Under the pieces are notes generated by a model, which did not search any database, had not been told where the DNA came from, and was given only the letters and a program-made list of their open reading frames with translations. This document shows positions 8,912 through 16,742 of a DNA stretch of 64,000 nt, piece by piece. Positions within the stretch are counted from its first letter, which is position 1. The number at the start of each line of letters is the position of its first letter. The DNA is from JBHJGP01 sp050331695 (lineage in GTDB: Bacteria; Pseudomonadota; Alphaproteobacteria; Geminicoccales; Geminicoccaceae). Location: assembly GCA_050331695.1 (NCBI GenBank), contig JBHJGP010000011.1, positions 1-64,000 on the forward strand, in the 5' to 3' direction. The position numbers were made by a program, and so were the translations under genes.

Positions 8912-9748
8912 TCATCCCTTGACCGCGCCCGCCGCCATGCCCTGCATCACTCGCCTTTGGGTGGCGAGGAAGACGACCACGACCGGCAGCGTGGTCAGCG
9001 TCGCCAGCGCCATGATGCCCTGAAAATTGACGCCCAACTCGCTGTTCAGCATCAAGAGCGCCGTCGGCAGGGTGTAGGTGCTGGGTGAGCGAGAGATGAC
9101 CAGGACCGGAAACCACTGGGACCAATTCAAGAGAAAGGTGATCAGGGTGACCGTGCCGACCACAGGCCAACAGACCGGCAGAACGATCCGGAACAAGACC
9201 TGAAGCTCGCCGGCGCCATCGACCAGCGCAGCCTCGATCATCTCCTTCGGCAGCGTCCGGAAAAACTGCTCGAAAAGGAAGAATTGGATCGGGCCCAAGC
9301 TAAGGAACAAGATGATGCCGGTATAGCTTCCGAGCAGACCCAGGTAGTACATGACGATGTAAACGGGGATCACCAGCAGCATGTAGGGATACATGATGGT
9401 GAGCAGAAACCCGTAGCGGATGAAGCGGAAGCCACGGAGATCCGGGCGCCGGGTGAGCGCATAGGCGCCGAGCGCCGCGATCACCACCGCCAGAATGGTC
9501 GAGATGATCGTGATGAATAGGCTGTTCCAGACAAAGGTTGAAAGCGGGGTTCCGCCGATCCGCGCGATCTCGCCGTAAGCTTTCAGCGAAAAACTTTCGG
9601 GGAGCAGGCGCAGCGGTCGGGTGAGGATCGCCTCCGCATCGCGAAACGAGCTCACGAACATCCACCAGAACGGGTAGAGGAAGACCAGCGAGACCAGGCT
9701 CGCGATCCCGTAGGCGCTGATCCGGGCGAAGGTCAACCTGCCTGCCAT
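8912..9748 (-). CDS. ABC sugar transporter permease, MalG/CUT1 type
   Basis: This 278-residue inner-membrane protein has about six hydrophobic segments, starting with ASLVSLVFLYPFWWMFVSSF. The permease EAA loop reads EAALVDGAGELQVLFRIVLP, the contact site for the ATPase subunit. It overlaps the preceding MalF-like gene by 16 bases, which points to translational coupling. With the binding protein and the other permease it forms a carbohydrate uptake system of the CUT1 family. No ATP-binding subunit is encoded nearby, so a shared MsmK/UgpC-type ATPase elsewhere is likely. Confidence 0.9.
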   Translation of the reverse strand: MAGRLTFARISAYGIASLVSLVFLYPFWWMFVSSFRDAEAILTRPLRLLPESFSLKAYGEIARIGGTPLSTFVWNSLFITIISTILAVVIAALGAYALTRRPDLRGFRFIRYGFLLTIMYPYMLLVIPVYIVMYYLGLLGSYTGIILFLSLGPIQFFLFEQFFRTLPKEMIEAALVDGAGELQVLFRIVLPVCWPVVGTVTLITFLLNWSQWFPVLVISRSPSTYTLPTALLMLNSELGVNFQGIMALATLTTLPVVVVFLATQRRVMQGMAAGAVKG

Positions 9749-10632
9749 CGACCCTGCCTTTCGCTCGCCAAGTAGAGCGCCAAAACGCAGGCGATGACGA
9801 TCGCGAACAGGGTCGTCGCCATCGCGGAGGCCTCGCCATAGAGCGCTTCGTCGAATTTCCGATAAGCGTAGTAAGAGACGAAGTTCGTCGAAAAATTGGG
9901 CCCGCCCTTGGTCATGACCACGACCACGGTGAAGGTCTTCAGGAACTGGATCGCCGCATAGATGGTGTTGACGGTGATCGCCGGTCTCAACTGCGGCAGG
10001 ATCACGTGGCGAAAGCGCTGCCAGCGGCCGGCACCGTCAAGCGTAGCCGCCTCTTCCAGGCTCGGATCGAGAAGCGCCATATTGGCCAGAAAGATGATCG
10101 TGTAGAAGCCCACATGCTTCCAGACCTCGGCGATGACCAGGGACCAAAACGCCGTGGTTTGGTTGGCGAGCCCGGCGAATTCCGGCTCGCCGGCGACGCC
10201 CAGAGCCGCGTTTACGACGCCGAAACTCTGATCGAACATCCACTTCCAGACGATGAAACCGGCAACATCCGGGGCGATCACCGGCAGGAAGATGGCAAGC
10301 CGAAAGAAGGCATTGCCGGCACCGATCAGGCGCCCGCCCAACAGAAGCGCATAGCCCAGCGCCAGGCTGACATTGATCACCACCGAGACGGCGGTGTAGG
10401 CGAGCGTCAGGCCAAGCGATGAGCGAAAGTAGGGATCGGCGAAGATCTTCTGGAAATTGGCGAAGCCGACATAGGTCGGCTCGGGGCTGAGAGCGGTGTA
10501 GCTCTCGGTAAACGAGACCAGGATGCTCTGGGCGATGGGCCAGAGGCCGAAGACGATCGTCAAAAGCGCGAAGGGCAGCACCAAAAGATAAAATATCCGG
10601 TGCTGCCCATCGTCATGGGCCTCGCGGTTCAC
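9733..10632 (-). CDS. ABC sugar transporter permease, MalF/CUT1 type
   Basis: The 299-residue protein has about six membrane segments, beginning FYLLVLPFALLTIVFGLWPI, and the EAA loop EEAATLDGAGRWQRFRHVILP. SFTESYTALSPEPTYVGFANFQKIF is typical of the first periplasmic loop in CUT1 permeases. The start is GTG at 10632, 18 bases after the binding protein stop. It pairs with the MalG-like permease to form the membrane channel. Confidence 0.9.
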   Translation of the reverse strand: MNREAHDDGQHRIFYLLVLPFALLTIVFGLWPIAQSILVSFTESYTALSPEPTYVGFANFQKIFADPYFRSSLGLTLAYTAVSVVINVSLALGYALLLGGRLIGAGNAFFRLAIFLPVIAPDVAGFIVWKWMFDQSFGVVNAALGVAGEPEFAGLANQTTAFWSLVIAEVWKHVGFYTIIFLANMALLDPSLEEAATLDGAGRWQRFRHVILPQLRPAITVNTIYAAIQFLKTFTVVVVMTKGGPNFSTNFVSYYAYRKFDEALYGEASAMATTLFAIVIACVLALYLASERQGRWQAG

Positions 10633-10650
10633 GCCGCTTGCGGGCTCGCT

Positions 10651-11943
10651 CTAGCTTTTTTGTTTTTCGTCCACCAATGCCTGCATCTCGACCGCCAGCT
10701 CGTCGACGAAGGCGGCCCAATCGGCCGGTGGCTCGGCGATCGCCGCCAACAAGCGCTTGTGATACTCAGCCTCGACCTCCGGGTACCAGGGATGGATGCT
10801 CTCCGGGAAATCGTAGGCGTTGAGCGGGTGGTCGGGATCGGCGAATTGCAGTTGCCGCTCGCTCAGATTGAGATCGCTCATATCGAAATCCGAGCGGACC
10901 GAAGCGCCGACATGCTTCAATGACGCTTTTTGGGCCTCGGCGCCGAGCATCCACTGGGCAAACTTGATCGATGCGTCGACATCAGACGCGTTCTCGGGCA
11001 CGGCAACCCCGCGCATACCGCCGATCACGACGGCCGCCTCATCGCCCTCATCGAACGCGGGCCAGGTGGTGATGACGAAATCGCCGTCAAGCACATCCTC
11101 GCCGTCCCATTTGCCGACATTCCAGTCACCGACCCGGAACATGCCGGCGCGGCCCCCTTCGATCACCTGATACATCTCGGCGAAGCTGTGATTGACGGAG
11201 TCCGGTGCCACCAGCTGATAGTCGGTGAACAGCTTCATGACCTCGATCAGGACCTCCTTATGACCTTCGTCGGCGATGACGACATGGCCTTCCGGATCCA
11301 CCAGCGTGTGCCGGAGCCCGGTGCCGAAGGTGTAGAGGTCGAGCATGTGGACCAGGTCCCGGGGACCGGCTGCCTCGATCGCGATGCCGAACGTGTCGTC
11401 CTCGCCGTTACCATCCGGATCCTCGGTCATGAATTTTTGCGCGACCTCGAGGGTTTCTTCCCACGTGGCCGGGACCTCGGCGCCGACCGCGTCGAGCCAG
11501 CTCTTTCGGGTGCCGAAGGCCATCTGAACCCGCTGGATCGGAAAGATGATCATCCGATCCTCATAGGTCGCCACCTGGAGATCGGCGTCACCCAAAAAGC
11601 CCGTGTCTTCCGGCAGATGCTCGCTCAGATCCATGACCTTACCGGTCTGGTTCTGAATGCGGATGACCCGCTCGTAGTTGTTGAAGATCAGGTCCGGCGC
11701 CGTATTGGTGTTGAGCGACGCTATGACTTTTCCGAACCATTGATCGGTCGGATAGGAGACCGAGGTGACGGTCGTACCCGGCTCGACCTCCTGGTAAAGT
11801 TCATTCAGCTGGTTGAACCAGTTGATGCCATTGTCGCCCAGATCGTGCCAGACGACCAACTCTTCGGCATCGGCCAGCGTCACCTGGCCAGCAAACGTTA
11901 GCGCGGCGGCCACTGCCACCGCCGAATGGTGTTTCTTCGTCAC
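10651..11943 (-). CDS. ABC transporter sugar-binding protein (extracellular, family 1)
   Basis: The 430-residue protein starts with a signal peptide (VAVAAALTFAGQVTLADA) and then ELVVWHDLGDNGINWFNQL, typical of periplasmic CUT1 solute-binding proteins. Later segments such as ADEGHKEVLIEVMKLFTDYQ and IKFAQWMLGAEAQK fit the same family. The GTG start at 11943 is preceded by AGGGAGG at good spacing. It is first in the operon, followed by two permeases and the GH2 enzyme, which suggests the ligand is a glucuronide or related oligosaccharide. Confidence 0.9.
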   Translation of the reverse strand: MTKKHHSAVAVAAALTFAGQVTLADAEELVVWHDLGDNGINWFNQLNELYQEVEPGTTVTSVSYPTDQWFGKVIASLNTNTAPDLIFNNYERVIRIQNQTGKVMDLSEHLPEDTGFLGDADLQVATYEDRMIIFPIQRVQMAFGTRKSWLDAVGAEVPATWEETLEVAQKFMTEDPDGNGEDDTFGIAIEAAGPRDLVHMLDLYTFGTGLRHTLVDPEGHVVIADEGHKEVLIEVMKLFTDYQLVAPDSVNHSFAEMYQVIEGGRAGMFRVGDWNVGKWDGEDVLDGDFVITTWPAFDEGDEAAVVIGGMRGVAVPENASDVDASIKFAQWMLGAEAQKASLKHVGASVRSDFDMSDLNLSERQLQFADPDHPLNAYDFPESIHPWYPEVEAEYHKRLLAAIAEPPADWAAFVDELAVEMQALVDEKQKS

Positions 11944-12063
11944 GCGACAAACCTCCCTGACGTCGCCCTGGCGATGACCGTTCGACCCTCGAGGAGTCCG
12001 ATCTCGCCTTAGGAGACAATCGATACCACGAGCCGCTTTACCGGGTAAATGTGAAGAGCGCCG

Positions 12064-12537
12064 TCACGGATCCTTAGGCGGCGACCACTCGACGAGTCCC
12101 CTGTCGGCCAGATAGTCGTCGAGCACGCTCGTGGCCTCGTCGTGGCATCCCCGACGCGCCAGCCGGTTCATCTCTTCCAGATCGATCGCCGTTACCTTGC
12201 AGCGCGAGCGGGTGCGCATGGCGCCGACCTTGAGCATGCCCTCAGGCGGCTCGACCAGAAAACTCAAGGTGTCGACGACACCCTCGAGCCGCGCCGACGT
12301 CTTCTCGCTTTCGACATAAACGGTGGGGCCCTCAAGCTTCTGAAGCTCGCCTTCGGGGGACAGCAGCGTGACGTGGGCACCAGGCGGCACTTCGAGGCTG
12401 GTTCCGGTCTCAAGCACGAAACCGGGTTTGACGGTCTCGGCCGTACTCATGATGACGAACTGGTAGGCGATCGCCAAGGGCGGGCCGGCGAACAAGCCCA
12501 CCCAGGCGCACAAGCTGGCGAAAAGACAGCGTGACAT
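12064..12537 (-). CDS. Secreted FecR-like protein next to the CHASE2 cyclase
   Basis: The 157-residue product has a signal peptide (FASLCAWVGLFAGPPLAIA) and a beta-rich stretch (VKPGFVLETGTSLEVPPGAHVTLLSPEGELQKLEGP) that resembles the FecR-like domain. This includes the usual order of a threshold segment (GTSLEVPPGAHV) followed by a statement of response. The C-terminal part is helical with one Cys pair (RCKV, RRGCHDE). It diverges from the CHASE2 cyclase gene; FecR-like genes often sit beside CHASE2 proteins. It may modulate that sensor in the periplasm. The function is inferred from context. Confidence 0.6.
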   Translation of the reverse strand: MSRCLFASLCAWVGLFAGPPLAIAYQFVIMSTAETVKPGFVLETGTSLEVPPGAHVTLLSPEGELQKLEGPTVYVESEKTSARLEGVVDTLSFLVEPPEGMLKVGAMRTRSRCKVTAIDLEEMNRLARRGCHDEATSVLDDYLADRGLVEWSPPKDP

Positions 12538-12654
12538 GGAGGCTGCTCCTGAGTTTGTTGCCCGTTGCTAAGGTGTTACGGGTGCACCTTTGTTGACGAA
12601 CGCTCCTCCTTTAGCCGGATTGAGCGCTCGCGCTTCGAGTCCGATAGCACGCTT

Positions 12655-14598
12655 ATGATAACGCGAAGAGTGACACTTATCACCGGGCATACCTTGCGAA
12701 GCGTCGGCATCGGTCTCGCGGTCCTTTTGGCCGCCAGCGCCTTCGCCTACGGCTTGAGCCTACGCGGGCCCATCCGCACGCTCGAAAACTGGACGGCCGA
12801 TCTGCGCATGGCCTGGCTGCGGCCACTGGAGCCAGTTCACCCTGAAATCGTGATCATCGCCATCACCGAGGACACCTTAGCCCGCTTTCCCTATCGCGCA
12901 CCGATCAACCGCGCCTTCCTGGCCCAGGTGATCGTCGATCTCGAAACCAAAAATGTAAGCGCTATCGGCCTCGATGTTCTCATCGACCAGCCGAGCGAAA
13001 GCGCGGCCGATCAAGCGCTGCAGACAACCTTGAACGACGCCGGCGTTCCGGTTGTCGGGGTGACGGTTGCGGATCCGCGACGTCTGACCGAGCGGCAAGC
13101 TCAATTCCACCAGGCCTTTTATCGAGGATTGGCGGTCGGCTATGGCGACCTGACCACGGATCCCACCGACGGCACAATCCGTGAGCAGATAGCGGCCCGA
13201 GACGATGAGCCCAAATTGAGCCTGGCCGCCGCCCTGGTCGAGGCTCACGGCGGAAAGGTAAAGGGCGACCGGCGCGGCATCGTCTTTCGCCGGGGCGAGC
13301 CTCCGTTCGCAGTCTATCCAGCCGAGACCGTTGGCCTGTTGCCGGCGCCCTGGCTGGCGGGAAAAATCGCCCTGATCGGCGGCATCACCAGCCTCGAAGA
13401 CCGCCATCCGACACCGCTTCGCCTGGCCAGGGATGCGGATCCGATCGGCATGCCCGGCGTGATGGTTCACGCCCATCAGTTGGCGCAGCTGTTGGAAGAT
13501 CAAACCCTTGCCCGGCCCAGGGGCCTGGTCAGCCTCGGCCTGATCCTGATCGCCGCGGCCCTAGGCACGGGCCTGGTTCTCCTGCCGGTGGCCTGGCGGC
13601 TACGTCTGGCGGCAACGGCAGCTTTGACCATTCTCTGGATCGCCGGGACGGCGCTTACCTTTCATCTGGGCGGACCGATGCTGCCGCTGGTTCCGCCGAT
13701 GACGGCGGCGCTGATCACAGTCATCACGGCCATGGCCTGGGCGGGCGAACGCGAACGCCAGCAGCGGCGGTTTATCCGGGACGCATTCGGCCAGTATCTT
13801 GCGCCCAGCGTCGTCGACCAGCTGACCAAACAGCCCGAGCGGTTGAAGTTGGGTGGCGAGCGGCGGCGAATCGCGATCCTGTTCACCGACCTCGCCGATT
13901 TTACGCGCCTGAGCGAAGGCTTGACGCCGGAACAGCTGACCCAGCTCCTCAATCCCTATTTCGACGGCCTGATCGACACGGTTCTCGAACATGAGGGCAC
14001 GATCGACAAGATCGTGGGCGACGCGCTCCACGTCTTTTTCGGCGCGCCCCAGGACCAGGCCGACTATTGCGAGCGGGCGTTCGCCTGCGCGCTGGCCATC
14101 GATCGCTGGTCGGAGGCCTATCGTCATCGACTGGCCGGCGAGGGCCTTGGTTTCGGCTTCACCCGGATCGGCGTCCATGCCGGGCCGGTGGTGGTCGGCA
14201 ATTTCGGCGGTGCCAAACGCTTCGACTACACGGCCCATGGCGACGCGGTGAATACCACCGCCCGGCTCGAGTCCCTGAACAAGCATCTGGGCACCCGCGT
14301 CTGCGTCAGCGGCGCGGTCGTCGATGCGACCGACCCGGCGAAGTTTCGGCCGGTAGGTGACGTGATACTTGCAGGCAAGCAAACGCCCCTTTCCGTCTTC
14401 GAACCGATTGAGCTCGCCGGCGAGGGTGCTCACGCCTATCTGCGGGCCTACGCCTTGATGAAGGCGGGCTCATCCTCCGCCACGCGCGCCTTCGAGGAAC
14501 TTAAGCAATGTTATCCGAACGACCCGCTCGCCGCGCTCCATGCCGGACGCCTGGCCCGAGGCGAGCGGGGCGCCACCATTGTTCTCAAAAGCAAGTAG
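12655..14598 (+). CDS. CHASE2-domain class III adenylate/guanylate cyclase
   Basis: From ATG 12655 the protein is 647 residues. It has one N-terminal membrane helix (IGLAVLLAASAFAYGL), a periplasmic CHASE2 sensor domain (~35-300), three membrane helices (~310-385), and a cytoplasmic class III cyclase domain (~420-600). Catalytic features are intact: metal Asp in LFTDLADF, Lys and second Asp in DKIVGDAL, and N-x3-R in VNTTARLE. The position that separates IIIa from IIIb cyclases appears to be Thr (DYTAHGD), suggesting class IIIb. An upstream TTG (12565) is in frame but has no clear ribosome binding site. Its 3' end converges with the CRP-type regulator gene 27 bases away, suggesting that it makes the ligand for that regulator. 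Confidence 0.88.
   Translation: MITRRVTLITGHTLRSVGIGLAVLLAASAFAYGLSLRGPIRTLENWTADLRMAWLRPLEPVHPEIVIIAITEDTLARFPYRAPINRAFLAQVIVDLETKNVSAIGLDVLIDQPSESAADQALQTTLNDAGVPVVGVTVADPRRLTERQAQFHQAFYRGLAVGYGDLTTDPTDGTIREQIAARDDEPKLSLAAALVEAHGGKVKGDRRGIVFRRGEPPFAVYPAETVGLLPAPWLAGKIALIGGITSLEDRHPTPLRLARDADPIGMPGVMVHAHQLAQLLEDQTLARPRGLVSLGLILIAAALGTGLVLLPVAWRLRLAATAALTILWIAGTALTFHLGGPMLPLVPPMTAALITVITAMAWAGERERQQRRFIRDAFGQYLAPSVVDQLTKQPERLKLGGERRRIAILFTDLADFTRLSEGLTPEQLTQLLNPYFDGLIDTVLEHEGTIDKIVGDALHVFFGAPQDQADYCERAFACALAIDRWSEAYRHRLAGEGLGFGFTRIGVHAGPVVVGNFGGAKRFDYTAHGDAVNTTARLESLNKHLGTRVCVSGAVVDATDPAKFRPVGDVILAGKQTPLSVFEPIELAGEGAHAYLRAYALMKAGSSSATRAFEELKQCYPNDPLAALHAGRLARGERGATIVLKSK
12670..12683. promoter_or_regulatory. 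GTGA-N6-TCAC palindrome at the cyclase start (uncertain)
   Basis: GTGA-CACTTA-TCAC matches the operator core found five times further right. It lies five codons inside the cyclase frame if ATG 12655 is the start, and about 133 bases upstream of the FecR-like gene. One such match in 64 kb is expected by chance, so this copy may be fortuitous. Confidence 0.3.
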
Positions 14599-14625
14599 TC
14601 CAGCTCGAAGCCAACAGATAAAAAA

Positions 14626-15333
14626 TCACTCGAGCCCTTCCGCGATTGCGAGGATGGTGTCCATGTCGAGAATGGTGACGTAACCGTCCTCGTTTTCGAT
14701 CAGCCCTTCCTCGCGCCAGGCTTTGAGCTGCCGGTTGACGTTCTCCCGGGCCGCGCCGACGAAGCCCCCGAGCTCACGCTGATTGAGCTTGAAGTCGATC
14801 TTGATCCCGTCCTCCACATCCTCGCCGTAGGTTTCGGCGAGACGCAACAAGCCCTTCGCGACCTTGGGTCCCAACTGCAGGAAGATGGAATCTTCCGCCA
14901 TTTCGGAGGCCCGTCTGAGCTTCGTGCAAAGGAGCTCGATGACGCTGATCGCGACGTCCGGGTGCTTCTTAAAGAACGGCAGCACGTCCCGGCGCTGCAG
15001 GACGAAGACCTCGCTCGGCTGGGAACAGGTGGCATCCGCACTTCGCTCCCTACCGTCGAGGATGGCGATCTCGCCCAGGATCTGGCCCGGGTCGAGGAAG
15101 TTGTGCACGGCTTCCCGGCCCTCGATGGACATGTTCGAGATCTTGATCCGGCCGCTAAGGACGACGAACAGGCTGTTGCCCGGATCGCCCCGGTGGAACA
15201 CTGCCTGACCGGCCCGATAGCTCTTGAAGGAACCGAAGGCCAATAGCTCGCGCAACGCTGCCGGATCGGCCGCGGCAAACACTTCGCTCGCCTGGAAGGC
15301 GGCGAGGATCTCCTGACTGCGGTCACCGCTCAT
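14626..15333 (-). CDS. CRP/FNR-family cyclic-nucleotide-responsive regulator
   Basis: The 235-residue protein has an N-terminal cyclic-nucleotide-binding barrel (~20-130) and a C-terminal winged helix (~160-225). The phosphate-binding cassette reads GEIAILDGRERSA, close to that of E. coli CRP. The recognition helix reads AARENVNRQLKAW, keeping Arg, Glu and Arg at the three CRP base-contact positions (SRETVGR in CRP), which predicts binding to GTGA half-sites. There is no FNR-like N-terminal Cys cluster. I chose ATG 15333 because AGAGGA precedes it. A GTGA-N6-TCAC site lies 85 bases upstream, so autoregulation is possible. Confidence 0.88.
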   Translation of the reverse strand: MSGDRSQEILAAFQASEVFAAADPAALRELLAFGSFKSYRAGQAVFHRGDPGNSLFVVLSGRIKISNMSIEGREAVHNFLDPGQILGEIAILDGRERSADATCSQPSEVFVLQRRDVLPFFKKHPDVAISVIELLCTKLRRASEMAEDSIFLQLGPKVAKGLLRLAETYGEDVEDGIKIDFKLNQRELGGFVGAARENVNRQLKAWREEGLIENEDGYVTILDMDTILAIAEGLE

Positions 15334-15417
15334 GCGCGTCCTCTCTACTGAGCATTTTCGCCGACTCTGGAGGGGCCTGCCGCGTTCAACAAGATTTTTT
15401 CGACCTTTTTCAAAGGG

Positions 15418-15431
15418 GTGATGGGGGTCAC
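15418..15431. promoter_or_regulatory. CRP-type operator 1
   Basis: GTGA-TGGGGG-TCAC is a perfect core palindrome. It lies between the divergent regulator gene and the first secreted-protein gene, ending 78 bases before that start codon (15510). Read in the other direction it is 85 bases from the regulator start. Confidence 0.7.
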
Positions 15432-15509
15432 TGGCCCGGGTCTCGGTCTCTGCGAAGGTCTGCTCATCAACAACGGCACCTGAAGGCGCCTCTTTCACGG
15501 AGACATCCC

Positions 15510-15920
15510 ATGTTCAAGCAAATCGCTCTCGCCACCGCCCTCGTCGCGCTCGCCGCCGCCCCCGCCATGGCCCAGGGCGTCAAGGTCAACGACAAGGTCA
15601 CCCAGTACACCTTCCACAACGGCACGCATCTTGATCTGGCCGACGGTGCCGGCGCGGAAGCCCGCAGCAGCATCGGCTCGATCCAGGAGACCGAGATCAA
15701 CGCCGAGATCTACCAGGAGACGGGCGTGTTCGGTGACACCGGCGCCTTCGCACTCGGCGACAATGCCGAAGCCAACCTGGCGATCGGCAGCATCTACGAC
15801 ACCAAGGTCGACGCCGAGGTGGATCAGTACACCTACGTCAACAACGCTTTCTCCGTCGCCGGTCCTAACGCCAAGACCTGCACCGGCATCGGCGTGATCG
15901 GCAAGGTCCCCGGCTGCTAA
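15510..15920 (+). CDS. Secreted repeat protein, copy A
   Basis: This 136-residue protein has a signal peptide ending at AMAQ. The mature part has roughly 35-residue repeats: ARSSIGSIQETEINAEIYQ followed by ANLAIGSIYDTKVDAEVDQ, each leading into an aromatic/Gly segment, with a partial third copy (VTQYTFHNGTHLDLADGAG) at the start. The alternating pattern suggests stacked beta strands. Two Cys are at the C-terminus (KTCTGIGVIGKVPGC). I do not recognise the family. ACGGAGA precedes the start, a CRP-type site lies upstream and a strong terminator follows, so it is a single-gene unit. Confidence 0.8.
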   Translation: MFKQIALATALVALAAAPAMAQGVKVNDKVTQYTFHNGTHLDLADGAGAEARSSIGSIQETEINAEIYQETGVFGDTGAFALGDNAEANLAIGSIYDTKVDAEVDQYTYVNNAFSVAGPNAKTCTGIGVIGKVPGC

Positions 15921-15948
15921 GCCAGCCCCCCAAATCGCCGAAATCGTG

Positions 15949-15979
15949 CCGGGGCGCCACTGTGCGCCCCGGTTTTTTT
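15949..15979 (+). terminator. Rho-independent terminator after copy A
   Basis: A 9-bp GC stem (CCGGGGCGC / GCGCCCCGG) with a 6-base loop is followed by seven T residues, 28 bases after the stop codon. Confidence 0.9.
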
Positions 15980-16047
15980 GTCCGTATTCGTTGAAGCCAT
16001 TCAGCACCGCGCCGGCATGAAGAAAGAAATCCGATTTTTTTGAATGC

Positions 16048-16061
16048 GTGATCCGTGTCAC
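16048..16061. promoter_or_regulatory. CRP-type operator 2
   Basis: GTGA-TCCGTG-TCAC is a perfect core palindrome ending 78 bases before the start of copy B. This is exactly the spacing seen for copy A, although the central six bases differ. Confidence 0.7.
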
Positions 16062-16139
16062 TGGCCCAGGCCTCGGTCTCTGCGAAAGTCTGCTCATCAA
16101 CAACGGCACCTGAAGGTGCTTCTTCCAAGGAGACATCCA

Positions 16140-16550
16140 ATGTTCAAGCAAATCGCTCTCGCCACCGCCCTCGTCGCCATCACCAGCGGCTCGGTCTTCG
16201 CCCAGGGCGTTAAGGTCAACGATAAGGTCACCCAGTACACCTTCCACAACGGCACGCATCTGGACATCGCCGCCGGCGCCGGCGCCGAAGCCCGCAGCAG
16301 CATCGGCTCGATCCAGGACACCGAGGTCAATGCCGAGATCTACCAGGAGACGGGCGTGTTCGGTGACACCGGCGCCTTCGCGCTCGGCGACAACGCCGAA
16401 GCCAACCTGGCGGTCGGCAGCATCTACGACACCAAGGTCGACGCCGAGGTGGACCAGTACACCTACGTCAACAACGCCTTCTCCGCGGCCGGCACGGACG
16501 CCAAGACCTGCACCGGCATCGGCGTGATCGGCAAGGTCCCCGGCTGCTAA
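16140..16550 (+). CDS. Secreted repeat protein, copy B
   Basis: This 136-residue protein is a paralogue of copy A, identical at nearly nine in ten positions by eye. The signal peptide differs most (AITSGSVFAQ versus ALAAAPAMAQ), while the repeats, the C-terminal Cys pair and the KVPGC end are kept. Changes in the mature part are mostly conservative (I/L, D/E, V/I), which suggests purifying selection. I chose ATG 16140 because CAAGGAGA precedes it and the signal peptide starts there; a longer frame to 16044 would run through the operator. Confidence 0.8.
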   Translation: MFKQIALATALVAITSGSVFAQGVKVNDKVTQYTFHNGTHLDIAAGAGAEARSSIGSIQDTEVNAEIYQETGVFGDTGAFALGDNAEANLAVGSIYDTKVDAEVDQYTYVNNAFSAAGTDAKTCTGIGVIGKVPGC

Positions 16551-16576
16551 GCCAGACCTCAAACGCCGAAGTTGTG

Positions 16577-16600
16577 CCGGGGCGCCACTGTGCGCCCCGG
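16577..16600 (+). terminator. Hairpin after copy B (weakened terminator)
   Basis: It has the same 9-bp stem as the copy A terminator, but the following bases are CCGTTATTCTT instead of a clean T run, so some read-through to the autotransporter operon is possible. Confidence 0.6.
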
Positions 16601-16742
16601 CCGTTATTCTTAATGCAAATACCAACAGCGTTCTTGTCGGTGACCGGTAAAGATCTGTATAAATTCCAACGTTCTGCCGGCGATTTTTAAGATCCGAATA
16701 ATCTTCGCTGAGCTCGATAATGAGCTGTTGGAGGGCAGGAAT

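Larger units (their letters stand above)
15418..16600 (+). repeat. Tandem duplication: two ~555-bp units (15418-15972 and 16048-16600)
   Basis: Each unit contains, in the same order and at the same spacing, a GTGA-N6-TCAC site, a ~78-base leader, a 136-codon gene and a CCGGGGCGC hairpin. The offset is about 630 bases. The leaders share long identical stretches such as CTGCTCATCAACAACGGCAC. Differences cluster in the signal-peptide region and the operator centre, so the duplication is recent but not brand new. Confidence 0.9.

Noticed and set aside
10930..11901. 323-codon plus-strand frame
   Set aside because: It is antisense to the sugar-binding protein gene, which has a signal peptide and a good ribosome binding site.
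15495..16625. 376-codon minus-strand frame across both secreted-protein copies
   Set aside because: Its repeats arise only from the tandem duplication read backwards; the plus-strand genes have signal peptides and ribosome binding sites.
16639..16652. Half operator (GTGACC) upstream of the autotransporter
   Set aside because: Only the left half matches; the right half is AAGA instead of TCAC.
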